Assembly: GCA_017405065.1 (NCBI GenBank)
Contig: JAFRBD010000081.1
Location: 1 to 44,468, forward strand
DNA from: Ruminococcus sp.
Lineage (GTDB): Bacteria > Bacillota > Clostridia > Oscillospirales > Acutalibacteraceae
Length of the DNA: 44,468 nucleotides
Direction: 5' to 3'
Positions 32,506 to 40,733 of the stretch are shown in pieces. Every line of letters begins with the position of its first letter. The first letter of the stretch is position 1. Under the pieces are notes generated by a model, which did no database searches, was not told where the DNA came from, and was given only the letters and a program-made list of their open reading frames with translations. A program made the position numbers and the translations under genes.

Positions 32506-32575
32506 TCTTGATTGATCGTCGGATCGGTGCCGGACAACAACGGGTTCTGCTTCGGTCGGTATTGTTTGATTTCCG

Positions 32576-32629
32576 TTAGGGTGACTGTAATAATCAAAAC
32601 CACGGTTCGGATTATTACGGTCACCCTAA
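32576..32629. repeat. 20-base inverted repeat between the glycosyltransferase and HTH-NTPase-CYTH genes
   Basis: Arms 32576-32595 and 32610-32629 match over 20 bases (TTAGGGTGAC...; one T-C difference, which would be a G-U pair in RNA), with a 14-base loop. There is no T-run on either strand, so it is not a classic terminator. It could be a protein-binding palindrome or a small mobile remnant. Confidence 0.55.
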
Positions 32630-32713
32630 AATCATTCGTCATGAAACGGGATGAATACTTTTGTCAGAACAGAAAACGGTCTTGAATTCTACCGAAATTA
32701 GACGAAGATGGTA

Positions 32714-32742
32714 TTCACAAATCCGAAAAAAGATGTTATACT
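32714..32742 (+). promoter_or_regulatory. Predicted promoter of the HTH-NTPase-CYTH gene
   Basis: -35 TTCACA (32714-32719), 17-base spacer, -10 TATACT (32737-32742). The start codon is only ~22 bases downstream, so the transcript has a short leader. Confidence 0.55.
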
Positions 32743-32764
32743 CAGGTCGTCAGGAGGGGTGAAG

Positions 32765-34075
32765 GTGAACGATTATTCATTCGGCAGCTTTCTGTATGAG
32801 AAAAGAAAGCAAAGCGGATATACACAAAGCGAATTGGGCGAGATGCTTGGCGTAACGGGCAAAGCTGTTTCAAAATGGGAAAACGGAACCGCAAAACCGA
32901 CTACGCAGGCAATCAGAAAGATAGCGGCTCTTTGGGGCGTTTCGATCGATGAATTGCTGACGATGAGGGAGGAGCCAAAGATGAATATAACAAAAATCGT
33001 GATCACGGGAGGACCCTGCGCGGGAAAAACGACCGGCATGAGTTGGATCCAGAACGCATTTACCGAACGCGGCTATATGGTGCTGTTTGTGCCGGAGACG
33101 GCGACCGAGCTGATCACAGGCGGCGTCGCTCCGTGGACTTGCGCTTCTGACGAGGATTTTCAAAGATGTTTATTGCGATTACAGATGGAAAAGGAAAAAG
33201 TGTTCCTTGAAGCGGCAAAAACCATGGATGCGGAAAAGATCCTGATCGTATGTGACAGGGGCGCTTTGGATAACAAGGCATACATGACGCAAGCGGAATT
33301 CATCCGTACGCTCAGCAGCTTCGGAGCAAATGAAGTCGAGCTGCGCGATGAATACGACGCGGTATTTCATTTGGTGACTGCCGCAAAGGGCGCTGAAGAA
33401 TTCTATACGACAGCCAATAACGCCGCGCGGACGGAATCCATAGAAGAGGCGGCAGCCCTTGACGATCAATTGATCAACGCATGGACAGGACATCCTCATT
33501 TCAGGATCATAGACAACAGAACGGATTTTGAAGGAAAAATGAAACGCCTGATCACGGAGATAGCGTCTTTCCTCGGCGAACCGGAGCCGTTTGAGATCGA
33601 GAGAAAGTATCTGATCGAATACCCTGATATCAAGCGGCTTGAGACTTTGCCGAATTGTGAAAAGGTCGAGATCATCCAGACCTATCTGATTTCCGGTCAA
33701 GATGAAGAGGTGAGGATCCGTCAGCGCGGGGTTAACGGACATTATATCTATTTTGAAACGCGCAAAAAGAAGATCAGCGAGCTGAAACGGGTCGAAGTGG
33801 AACGTCGGCTGACCAAGGATCAATACCTGCAAAGATTGATGGACGCCGACACGGACCGCCGACCGATCCGTAAAGACCGCTACTGCCTGTCGGACGGCAG
33901 TCAATACTTTGAGATCGATGTTTATCCGTTTTGGAATGATAAAGCGATCATGGAAATAGAACTGTCAAACGCAGAAGAAGAGATCCGCTTTCCGAAAATG
34001 ATCATGGTGATCCGTGAGGTTACGGATGACGATCAGTATAAGAATTCTTCATTGGCAAGGATAACGAAGGAATAA
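32765..34075 (+). CDS. Three-domain fusion: XRE-type HTH, NadR/Ttd14-like P-loop NTPase, CYTH triphosphatase domain
   Basis: A 436-residue soluble protein. Residues 1-65 are an XRE/Cro HTH (SGYTQSELGEMLGVTGKAVS, then KWENGTAKPT). Residues ~74-270 are a P-loop NTPase of the AAA_28/NadR kinase type, with Walker A GGPCAGKTT (82-90) and ILIVCDRGALD (159-169). Residues ~274-430 are a CYTH domain with the diagnostic ExExK motif as E277, E279, K281 (FEIERKYLI), then basic and acidic strands EVRIRQR, YFETRKK and EVERRL. CYTH enzymes bind or cleave triphosphates (tripolyphosphate, thiamine triphosphate); AAA_28-CYTH pairs are known, as in fly Ttd14. The HTH makes it a likely DNA-binding, nucleotide-responsive regulator (inference). 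The GTG start at 32765 has AGGAGGGG five bases upstream. A second good start exists at 32981. Confidence 0.85.
   Translation: MNDYSFGSFLYEKRKQSGYTQSELGEMLGVTGKAVSKWENGTAKPTTQAIRKIAALWGVSIDELLTMREEPKMNITKIVITGGPCAGKTTGMSWIQNAFTERGYMVLFVPETATELITGGVAPWTCASDEDFQRCLLRLQMEKEKVFLEAAKTMDAEKILIVCDRGALDNKAYMTQAEFIRTLSSFGANEVELRDEYDAVFHLVTAAKGAEEFYTTANNAARTESIEEAAALDDQLINAWTGHPHFRIIDNRTDFEGKMKRLITEIASFLGEPEPFEIERKYLIEYPDIKRLETLPNCEKVEIIQTYLISGQDEEVRIRQRGVNGHYIYFETRKKKISELKRVEVERRLTKDQYLQRLMDADTDRRPIRKDRYCLSDGSQYFEIDVYPFWNDKAIMEIELSNAEEEIRFPKMIMVIREVTDDDQYKNSSLARITKE
32966..32983 (+). promoter_or_regulatory. Internal ribosome binding site and ATG inside the HTH-NTPase-CYTH gene
   Basis: AGGGAGGAG (32966-32974) lies six bases before an in-frame ATG at 32981, exactly at the junction between the HTH and the NTPase domain (residue 73). 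A shorter 364-residue NTPase-CYTH product could be made from the same gene. Confidence 0.6.
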
Positions 34076-34145
34076 AGGACGTTTTATAAACCGATCCGGA
34101 AAAATGATCGGACGACGATTCATAGATCGAAAAGGAGGATCATAG

Positions 34146-34778
34146 ATGAGCTTTTTTAAAAAGCTGTTTAAAAAGGACGCCCGGCAGAAAGCGCCTGAAC
34201 AGGACGACCTGTCCGCGACTCTGCCGACGGACGTCGGCGAATTGATTGACCGGCAGAAGCAGCGTTATCAAATGCTGGCAAATGGCAAAAGCCCGGGCGA
34301 GCCGCTTTCGGAAGAGTACCTGCTCGGTATATTTGCGAAATGGTTTGCTCCGCACAAGGATTTTTATTCCGTACCCGGCAGCGAAAAAAGCAGCGCGTAT
34401 TTTCATACGCTGAACGCTGCGAGAGACGAGATGATCGCGGATCAGGCGCTGTTTCATGAAGCGACGAAATGGACGGCTGATCAGCTTGCCGATCTGGTCA
34501 ATCATCCGAAGCCGGCTATTACCGGTATGATGATATGCGGACTGGTTTTTCAGTTGGGCAACTTTGCGGTGATCAAGGACGCGGTATATTGTGTCGATTT
34601 TTCGACAAGGGTTCCTCATTGCATCGCGCTTTATCTGCTGCTGATCGCGCAGGAACTGCCTGAAAGCAAAAGAACGATGATCCTCGACGCGGGAGACGGA
34701 GTGAATAAACGACCGTTATCCGAGGCGCTGGATACGATAAGCGTTTGTGATCCCTCATGGAAATACCAGATCTTTTAA
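34146..34778 (+). CDS. Hypothetical protein
   Basis: A 210-residue protein that I do not recognise. It has a short basic start (MSFFKKLFKKDARQK) that could sit on the membrane surface, then a helical body. Two hydrophobic stretches (AITGMMICGLVFQLG, IALYLLLIAQEL) look like buried helices rather than clear transmembrane segments. AAAAGGAGG lies upstream, so translation is well supported. It follows the HTH-NTPase-CYTH gene by 70 bases on the same strand and shares its terminator, so it is a candidate partner. Confidence 0.65.
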   Translation: MSFFKKLFKKDARQKAPEQDDLSATLPTDVGELIDRQKQRYQMLANGKSPGEPLSEEYLLGIFAKWFAPHKDFYSVPGSEKSSAYFHTLNAARDEMIADQALFHEATKWTADQLADLVNHPKPAITGMMICGLVFQLGNFAVIKDAVYCVDFSTRVPHCIALYLLLIAQELPESKRTMILDAGDGVNKRPLSEALDTISVCDPSWKYQIF

Positions 34779-34818
34779 CCGATATGGTCGGCGGTTGTGA
34801 TTCGATTATCGAATGAAT

Positions 34819-34849
34819 ACGGGCGGTCGTTCGATCGCCTGTTTTTTTG
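34819..34849 (+). terminator. Intrinsic terminator after the hypothetical gene
   Basis: Stem GGCGGTC / GATCGCC (one G-U pair), loop GTTC, followed by TG and seven T. Confidence 0.8.
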
Positions 34850-34913
34850 TCCGCTCATGCCGCTGTGCGGCAACGAGCGGCGATGTGAAGGTCGAGCAGA
34901 AATCGCTTTCTTG

Positions 34914-34942
34914 TAGACAAACGGCAAGATGATTGGTATAAT
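34914..34942 (+). promoter_or_regulatory. Promoter of the YdjC/ChbG gene
   Basis: -35 TAGACA (34914-34919), 17-base spacer, -10 TATAAT (34937-34942). 24 of 29 bases are identical to the promoter at 35800-35828, including spacer bases. Confidence 0.75.
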
Positions 34943-34973
34943 AATCATTGATTCGACTGGATGAGGTGAGAGG

Positions 34974-35732
34974 ATGGCGCGTATCATTATCAACGGCGAT
35001 GATTTCGGGATGAACGAAAGGTGTTCCCGCGCGATCGCAGAGGCTTTCCGAAAGGGATTGATCACCGATACGACCGCTATGATGAACGGTGAATGGATCG
35101 ATGAGGCGCTGGAGCTGGCGCGCGAAAACGGATTTGACGACAGGATCGGCATACATCTGAATCTGACGGAGGGCAAACCGCTGACGGAAAAGATTTGTCG
35201 TTTTTCCGACTTTGTGGCGGACGGATCGTTCAACAAACAAGCCATGAAGCTGAACCGTGAGCTGACAGCCGCAGAAGAAGAGGCGGTTTATGCGGAACTT
35301 GCGGAGCAGATACGGCGGTTGGAGAAGGCGGGTATCGTGATCACCCACGCCGATTCACATCATTACGTCCACAATTCACTGTATCTCTTGCCGGTCGTCA
35401 AGCGTGTCTGCAAAGACCGGGGGATCGCTAAACTCAGACTGCGCAGAGATCTCTGCGCGCTTGACGCGGTCAAGGCTTTTGATACTGCAGTCTATAACGT
35501 CTCTTTGCGTGAATCGGGCTTTATCACGACGGAGCATTTCGGCAGACCGGAGGATATTGCGGGACGCGATATCCCCGACGGCGCCGAACTGTTGGTTCAT
35601 CCCGATTATGACAGGGACGGTATCCTGATCGACCGAAGAGGCATAGCGGACGGTTATCCTGTCGGTGACGCTTTGCCCGATTTCGGCAGTCATAACGACG
35701 CAGAGCTGATCGACTATTCTCTATGGCAGTAA
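34974..35732 (+). CDS. YdjC/ChbG family carbohydrate deacetylase
   Basis: A 252-residue metal-dependent deacetylase of the YdjC family (ChbG removes an acetyl group from chitooligosaccharides in E. coli). The metal and catalytic residues are seen in IIINGDDFGMNERCS (D10, D11), GIHLNLTEGKPL, and HADSHHYVHNS near residue 124, with LLVHPDYD near the C-terminus. The length is standard. It has its own promoter and terminator. The natural substrate here is unknown, and no chitobiose transport genes are adjacent. Confidence 0.92.
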   Translation: MARIIINGDDFGMNERCSRAIAEAFRKGLITDTTAMMNGEWIDEALELARENGFDDRIGIHLNLTEGKPLTEKICRFSDFVADGSFNKQAMKLNRELTAAEEEAVYAELAEQIRRLEKAGIVITHADSHHYVHNSLYLLPVVKRVCKDRGIAKLRLRRDLCALDAVKAFDTAVYNVSLRESGFITTEHFGRPEDIAGRDIPDGAELLVHPDYDRDGILIDRRGIADGYPVGDALPDFGSHNDAELIDYSLWQ

Positions 35733-35740
35733 TATGACGA

Positions 35741-35777
35741 CGACCCCGGACAGAATGTTGTTCGGGGTCGGTTTTTA
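35741..35777 (+). terminator. Intrinsic terminator of the YdjC/ChbG gene
   Basis: A 12-base stem CGACCCCGGACA / TGTTCGGGGTCG (one G-U pair), then GTTTTT. Confidence 0.9.
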
Positions 35778-35799
35778 TGGTATTCTGTGATAATCGATA

Positions 35800-35828
35800 T
35801 AGACAAACGATGAGATAATTGTTATAAT
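35800..35828 (+). promoter_or_regulatory. Promoter of the eight-gene operon beginning with ADP-ribosylglycohydrolase
   Basis: -35 TAGACA (35800-35805), 17-base spacer, -10 TATAAT (35823-35828). It is nearly the same as the promoter at 34914-34942: both have AACG directly after the -35, AGAT mid-spacer and ATTG near the -10. Confidence 0.75.
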
Positions 35829-35890
35829 CAAAACAGATTTGCCGATTAACCTGATATTCGTATGACGTCGGACGACAAAGGAGAATCATC

Positions 35891-36934
35891 ATGACAGAAG
35901 AATTAAGGCTCAGCCGTTATAAAGGTTGTCTGCTGGGCGGCGCTGTCGGCGACGCTTTAGGCTATCCTGTTGAATTTTTAGGAGAGACGTCCATCTTTTA
36001 TCAATACACAGAGCAGGGGATCAGAGAATTGAGTGAAGCGGGGAATCCCGCGCGTATTTCCGACGATACCCAGATGACCCTGTTCGCGGCGGAGGGCATC
36101 ATGATGGGCGACGTCCGTACAGCCTATCTGGAGTGGCTCGGTACGCAGGGCGATACGTCGCATATGGATACAAAGCATCCGAAAACCCGCCTTTTCAGGG
36201 AGCCCCGCCTTCACGCGATGCGCGCTCCGGGCAATACCTGCATGTCCGCCTTGATAAGGGGAGGCGGAAGCATGAAGGAGCCTTTGAATCACAGCAAGGG
36301 ATGCGGAACCGTGATGCGTGCCGCTCCGTCGGGTCTGGCGTGCGGAGTCGCCGGTGAAAAAGGCGACGCCGCGGTGTACCGCAATGCTGTTTCTGACGCC
36401 GCGATCACGCACGGTTCTCCGATGGCTTGGTGCAGCGCCAACGCTTTGGCGCAGATGGTGCATGAGATCATCCGGAACCGTCCCGAAAGAGATTACCGCC
36501 TGGAAGACGTTGTCACCATGAAGAAGATCACAGCGGGCCCCGCGCTGACGGCGGTTGCCGATGAAGCCGCAGAAAAACTGGAGCTTGCCGTCAGCTTGGC
36601 GCTTGATCCTTCGGTCGGCGATCTGGACGGCATCCATATGCTCGGCGAGGGCTGGGTAGCGGACGAAGCGCTGTATATCGCGGTATTCTGCGCGGTGCGG
36701 TATCAGGACGACTTTGCCGCTGCGATCCGTGCCGCGGTCAATCACAGGGGCGACAGCGACTCCACCGGAGCCGTATGCGGCAATCTGCTCGGCGCGTGGC
36801 TGGGCGAGAAAGCCGTCAGAGAGGCGTATGACCTGAATGATCTGGAGCTGGCGGATGTGATCGAGGATACCGCCGAAAGGCTTTATCGCTTTGCCGCCGA
36901 ACAAAACCGGCCGCGTCATGAGGAAGGGATATGA
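35891..36934 (+). CDS. ADP-ribosylglycohydrolase family protein (DraG/ARH-like)
   Basis: A 347-residue all-helical hydrolase that removes ADP-ribose from proteins, nucleic acids or small molecules. It starts with the family's RYKGCLLGGAVGDALGYPVE. Metal-binding residues are in ISDDTQMTLFAAEG (DDT) and NHRGDSDSTGAVCGNLLGAW (GDxDSTG); both motifs are intact, so it should be active. GGAG lies seven bases upstream. It is the first gene of the tight operon that runs to 42438 and overlaps the MBL gene by four bases. No ADP-ribosyltransferase is in the window, so the substrate is unknown. Confidence 0.93.
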   Translation: MTEELRLSRYKGCLLGGAVGDALGYPVEFLGETSIFYQYTEQGIRELSEAGNPARISDDTQMTLFAAEGIMMGDVRTAYLEWLGTQGDTSHMDTKHPKTRLFREPRLHAMRAPGNTCMSALIRGGGSMKEPLNHSKGCGTVMRAAPSGLACGVAGEKGDAAVYRNAVSDAAITHGSPMAWCSANALAQMVHEIIRNRPERDYRLEDVVTMKKITAGPALTAVADEAAEKLELAVSLALDPSVGDLDGIHMLGEGWVADEALYIAVFCAVRYQDDFAAAIRAAVNHRGDSDSTGAVCGNLLGAWLGEKAVREAYDLNDLELADVIEDTAERLYRFAAEQNRPRHEEGI

Positions 36935-37707
36935 AAGTATCGGTTTTAGCGGAGAATACCTCCTGCAGTCCGTCCTTCGGCTGTGAGCATGGGCTGTCGT
37001 TACATATTGAAATCAATGGGCATCGTATCCTGTTTGATATGGGTCAGACGACGCTTTTTGCCGATCATGCGGAGAAGCTCGGCGTCGATCTGTCGCGTGT
37101 CGATCATGCCGTGCTGTCCCATGGTCATTACGATCACGGGGGCGGATTGAGACGCTTTTTGCAGCTGAACGATCATGCGCCCGTTTATCTGAGCCGCTTT
37201 GCCTTTGAGCCGCATTATAACGGTGAAGGGAAATACATCGGTCTGGATACCGATTTGATGAAGTCGGACAGGTTTGTTTTTATCGGTGAAGAATACGAGA
37301 TCACAGAGGGGATCGCGCTGTACTCCTGCAACGACAGAAAAAAAGTCCAAAGGATCGACTGCGCGGGTCTTTCCGCGGAGCGGGACGGCAGAAGGATCCC
37401 TGAGGATTTTCGCCATGAGCAGTATCTTCTTATTTCTGAAAACAAAAAAAGAATACTGGTCAGCGGATGCTCGCACAAGGGGATCGTCAATATCATGAAT
37501 TGGTTTCATCCCGATGTACTGATCGGCGGTTTTCACTTGATGAAAATGCCCATGGGAAATCCGCTGGCAGACCTCGCGCGGGAACTGGACGCTTTTGATA
37601 CCGCGTATTATACCTGTCACTGTACGGGAGCCGGGCAGTATGCTTATATGAAGCCGTATATGAAAAACCTGCATTATCTGTCCGCGGGACAGACGATTGT
37701 CATATAG
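36931..37707 (+). CDS. MBL-fold metallohydrolase (COG1237 type)
   Basis: A 258-residue metallo-beta-lactamase fold protein. The metal motif is LSHGHYDHGGGL (HxHxDH) near residue 60; further ligands are likely the His in SGCSHKGIVN and in TCHCTGAG. The N-terminus VLAENTSCSPSFGCEHGLSL is that of the COG1237 group, some members of which are annotated as dihydropterin-type synthases; the true reaction is unknown. Its ATG overlaps the stop of the ADP-ribosylglycohydrolase gene (ATGA), which implies coupled translation. Confidence 0.88.
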   Translation: MKVSVLAENTSCSPSFGCEHGLSLHIEINGHRILFDMGQTTLFADHAEKLGVDLSRVDHAVLSHGHYDHGGGLRRFLQLNDHAPVYLSRFAFEPHYNGEGKYIGLDTDLMKSDRFVFIGEEYEITEGIALYSCNDRKKVQRIDCAGLSAERDGRRIPEDFRHEQYLLISENKKRILVSGCSHKGIVNIMNWFHPDVLIGGFHLMKMPMGNPLADLARELDAFDTAYYTCHCTGAGQYAYMKPYMKNLHYLSAGQTIVI

Positions 37708-37716
37708 GGAGAAAAA

Positions 37717-38325
37717 ATGAAACAGGAAGATTTATTGTTTTACGGAGAATTTGCGCCGAAGCTGCAGGAGATCGAGGAGCTGCTGATGCGCGAGATACAG
37801 GCGATGCTTGACAGCATCAGCACCGATCCCGAGACCGCGCCGGCGGAGCATATCAAGTGCCGCGTCAAGGGCGCCGAAAGTCTGAAGGAGAAGCTCAGGA
37901 GGAACGGCTTGCCTGAAACGGCGAGGGCGGGACTGGAGAACCTGTCCGACCTTGTCGGCGCGCGCGTCATCACGCATTTTATCGGCGATATCTACGCGGT
38001 TTTGGAGCTGATCCGGCTGAATAAGAGCTGGCGTGTTGTCGCCGTAAAGGACTATATCGCCAATATGAAGCCTAACGGATATCGCAGCCTGCATGTCCTG
38101 CTGAACGTCCCGTTCGGCGTGGGCGGTATCCCCGATATCAATGTGGAGATACAGCTGCGCACCATCGCGATGGATTGCTGGGCGAGTCTGGAGCATCAGC
38201 TCAAATACAAGAAAAGCATCAAGAACACCGCCTTGATCGTCGATGAGCTCAAGCGCTGTGCCGACGAGATGGCTTCCACGGATCTGTCCATGCAGACCAT
38301 ACGCGATCTGATACAGAGAGGATAA
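37717..38325 (+). CDS. Small alarmone synthetase, RelQ-like GTP pyrophosphokinase
   Basis: A 202-residue protein made of a single RelA/SpoT synthetase domain, which makes (p)ppGpp from ATP and GDP/GTP. The motifs are RVKGAESLKEKL, LSDLVGARVI, DYIANMKPNGYRSLHVLL and VEIQLRTIAMDCWASLEHQL. Hydrolase, TGS and ACT domains are absent, as in RelQ/RelP. It lies nine bases after the MBL gene and eight bases before a response regulator, so alarmone production is probably co-expressed with the two-component system. Confidence 0.92.
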   Translation: MKQEDLLFYGEFAPKLQEIEELLMREIQAMLDSISTDPETAPAEHIKCRVKGAESLKEKLRRNGLPETARAGLENLSDLVGARVITHFIGDIYAVLELIRLNKSWRVVAVKDYIANMKPNGYRSLHVLLNVPFGVGGIPDINVEIQLRTIAMDCWASLEHQLKYKKSIKNTALIVDELKRCADEMASTDLSMQTIRDLIQRG

Positions 38326-38333
38326 GGGGATCA

Positions 38334-39005
38334 ATGATGAAGGTATTATACGCAGAGGACGAGCGGCAGCTGTCGGTCGCCGTCACCGAGATATTGAAGA
38401 TGGAGGGCTTTGAGGTCACCGCCGTTTATGACGGCCAGGAGGCTCTTGACGTTTTGGAAAAGAGTTTCTTTGACGTGGTGATCCTCGATATCATGATGCC
38501 GAAAAAGGACGGTATCGAGGTGCTGGAGACCATGCGGAAAAACGGCAACTTCACCAGCGTGCTGATGCTGACCGCCAAGGCGACGGTGGATGACCGCATT
38601 ACGGGACTGTCGACGGGCGCCGACGATTATCTTGCCAAGCCCTTTGCCATGAAGGAGCTGATCGCGCGCCTGAATTCGCTGATCCGCCGCAGCAGCTCTT
38701 ACCGCCATACAACGGTCAAATATCGGAATATCGAGCTTGATACCAATACCTGTGAGCTGAGATCGGATAAGGGCAGCCTGCGGCTGAACAATCCCGAGGC
38801 GGAGCTTCTGGCGTTCCTGATCCATCATGCCGGTGCTTCCTATACAGCCGAACAGATCAACGAGCTTGTATGGGAAGGAAAGGAAAGCCCTGAGAAGGCA
38901 GAACTGTATCTGTTCTATCTGAAGAATAAGCTCAGACAGATCCGTTCAGCCGTGAATGTGCGTATCGAAAACGATACCTACGCTTTGTGTGAGGAAGAGT
39001 CATGA
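38334..39005 (+). CDS. OmpR-family response regulator
   Basis: A 223-residue regulator. The receiver domain (1-~120) has phospho-acceptor D52 (VVILDIMMPKKDG), acidic residues E8-D9, and the Lys in DDYLAKPFAM. The C-terminal winged-helix DNA-binding domain (about 130-220) has the NPEAELLAFLIHHAG and LYLFYLKNKLRQI helices. Two adjacent ATG codons are possible starts. Its 3' end overlaps the histidine kinase gene by four bases. Confidence 0.95.
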   Translation: MMKVLYAEDERQLSVAVTEILKMEGFEVTAVYDGQEALDVLEKSFFDVVILDIMMPKKDGIEVLETMRKNGNFTSVLMLTAKATVDDRITGLSTGADDYLAKPFAMKELIARLNSLIRRSSSYRHTTVKYRNIELDTNTCELRSDKGSLRLNNPEAELLAFLIHHAGASYTAEQINELVWEGKESPEKAELYLFYLKNKLRQIRSAVNVRIENDTYALCEEES

Positions 39006-40252
39006 AGAAACTGCGCAAAAAGATCGTATTCGGCGTATTCTTATCCGCTACGGTCGTTTTCGTTCTGACGATCGTTTTGGTGTCGGTCTCGCTGAACGTG
39101 CAGATCACCCGCCGCGCCGATAACATGACAAAGCTGATGGAGGAGAACAACGGTATTCCTCCCGCCAAAAACGAATTTGAGAGAATGGATGACGAACTGG
39201 GGATCCGTATCGCCGACTATAACGAGGAATCGCCCTACCGCCTGCGCTTTTTCACTGTGTTTTATGATAAAGACGGTTATTTGTCCAGCGACGTCACGCA
39301 TATCGCGGCGATCGATGAAAATACCGCCGTCGAGATGGCGGATATCGTTAAGAGCAGTTCCAAACCGACGGGGAATTATGAAAACTACCGTTATCGTATC
39401 AGCGAGAACGGCGATATGGTCATATTTGTCGATTATTCCTATGAGTATCAGGCGACAGAATGGCTGACGCTGCTGCTCGCTCTGATCGCACTGGGGTTCA
39501 TTGTGATGATCACCGTGGTGTTCTATTTTCTTTCCAAGCGGATCGTCAAGCCGTTTGAAGAGAATGCGCGTATGCAAAAGCAGTTTATCACCGACGCCAG
39601 TCATGAACTGAAAACGCCGCTCGCGATCATATCCGCCAACGCGGAGGTGCTCGCCTATAAGACGGGTGAGAATGAGTGGATCGATAATATCACCGCTCAG
39701 GTCGACCGTGTCAGCGGTCTGGTCAATGAGCTGCTGACCCTCAACCGTCTCGAAGAGGTGGAGGAGATCACGGATATCGAGCCTGTTGATCTCAGCGCTC
39801 TGGTGACGGATACGGCGTCGTCCTTTGACGAAGTGTTCCGAAGCAAAAATGTCGGAAGAGTCGATGATATCGCGTGCGGTGTGTTCCTGAACGGCAACAA
39901 GGCTCAGCTCGAGCGACTGATCTCCGTTTTGTTGGAAAACGCTTCTAAGTACGTTACGGAAAACGGGGATGTAGCGATTAAGCTCAGGAAGGATACGAGA
40001 TATACGACGCTTCATATCTTCAACAGTTGCGAGATCGATAAAGAAGTTGATTACAGCCACTTGTTCGATCGCTTTTACCGTCCCGATTCATCCCGCGCGT
40101 CTTCGACGGGCGGTCACGGCATCGGCTTGTCTATCGCCAAGCGGATCGTTACGCTGCATAACGGAACGATCGAAGCGGTACCTTCCGAAGACGGTTTGAG
40201 CATCAACGTGAAGCTGTCCAATAAGCTCAAAATGAGCAAGCAGAAAAGGTGA
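39002..40252 (+). CDS. Membrane sensor histidine kinase
   Basis: A 416-residue kinase. Transmembrane segment 1 (about 8-31), an extracellular sensor domain (~32-150), transmembrane segment 2 (~153-177), a short linker, then HisKA with ASHELKTPLAII (phosphorylated H201) and a HATPase domain with LLENASKYV (N box), RPDSSRAS and GGHGIGLSIAKRIV (G box). It pairs with the response regulator gene that it overlaps. The signal is unknown. Confidence 0.95.
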   Translation: MKKLRKKIVFGVFLSATVVFVLTIVLVSVSLNVQITRRADNMTKLMEENNGIPPAKNEFERMDDELGIRIADYNEESPYRLRFFTVFYDKDGYLSSDVTHIAAIDENTAVEMADIVKSSSKPTGNYENYRYRISENGDMVIFVDYSYEYQATEWLTLLLALIALGFIVMITVVFYFLSKRIVKPFEENARMQKQFITDASHELKTPLAIISANAEVLAYKTGENEWIDNITAQVDRVSGLVNELLTLNRLEEVEEITDIEPVDLSALVTDTASSFDEVFRSKNVGRVDDIACGVFLNGNKAQLERLISVLLENASKYVTENGDVAIKLRKDTRYTTLHIFNSCEIDKEVDYSHLFDRFYRPDSSRASSTGGHGIGLSIAKRIVTLHNGTIEAVPSEDGLSINVKLSNKLKMSKQKR

Positions 40253-40256
40253 GTGG

Positions 40257-40733
40257 ATGGAAATAAGAATCAGACGATTGGAAAGCAATATGATCACGAT
40301 CGGTACCGGTATCATCGCTTTCGGTTTTTGGTCGTTTATCAAATTTGTGTTGACCTTTTTTATCATGGGGTCGGAGTATGTAGGCATCACCGATGATCAA
40401 TACCGCACCTTTTTGATGATCTTTGTGTGGGCGTTTGCCGCGTTAAGCGCTCTGGTATATCTGTGGATCGGACTGTCCGCAAGAGCGGAGGGGAAAGGAA
40501 AGCACAAATCTGTTTTGTATTTGATCATGCTGGGCGTGATCATCCTGTTCAGTTCCGTTGTGATCGTTTTAGAGATCTTGTCGCTGACGTCCTTGACCAA
40601 GCTGGATGAAATGATCGTAACGCTGATCATTGATGTGACGCGGATGGTATTCCTCGTTGAGCTGATGATCTATTCGATCACCCTCAGAATCCTCAGAAAA
40701 CGGCAGAGAGCGGGGGAGGGGAGCAAAGCATGA
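40257..40733 (+). CDS. Hypothetical membrane protein with four transmembrane segments
   Basis: A 158-residue protein with four hydrophobic segments (around residues 15-37, 48-69, 82-108 and 120-145), a short charged loop (RAEGKGKHK) and a basic C-terminus. I do not recognise a family. It starts four bases after the kinase gene and overlaps the next gene by four bases, so it belongs to the operon. A role as a membrane partner of the downstream protein or of the kinase is possible. Confidence 0.75.
   Translation: MEIRIRRLESNMITIGTGIIAFGFWSFIKFVLTFFIMGSEYVGITDDQYRTFLMIFVWAFAALSALVYLWIGLSARAEGKGKHKSVLYLIMLGVIILFSSVVIVLEILSLTSLTKLDEMIVTLIIDVTRMVFLVELMIYSITLRILRKRQRAGEGSKA

Noticed and set aside
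32765-34778. A known phage-defence system
   Set aside because: The NTPase-CYTH and HTH combination is suggestive, but no nuclease, membrane effector or other recognised defence gene lies beside it, so defence remains only one possibility.
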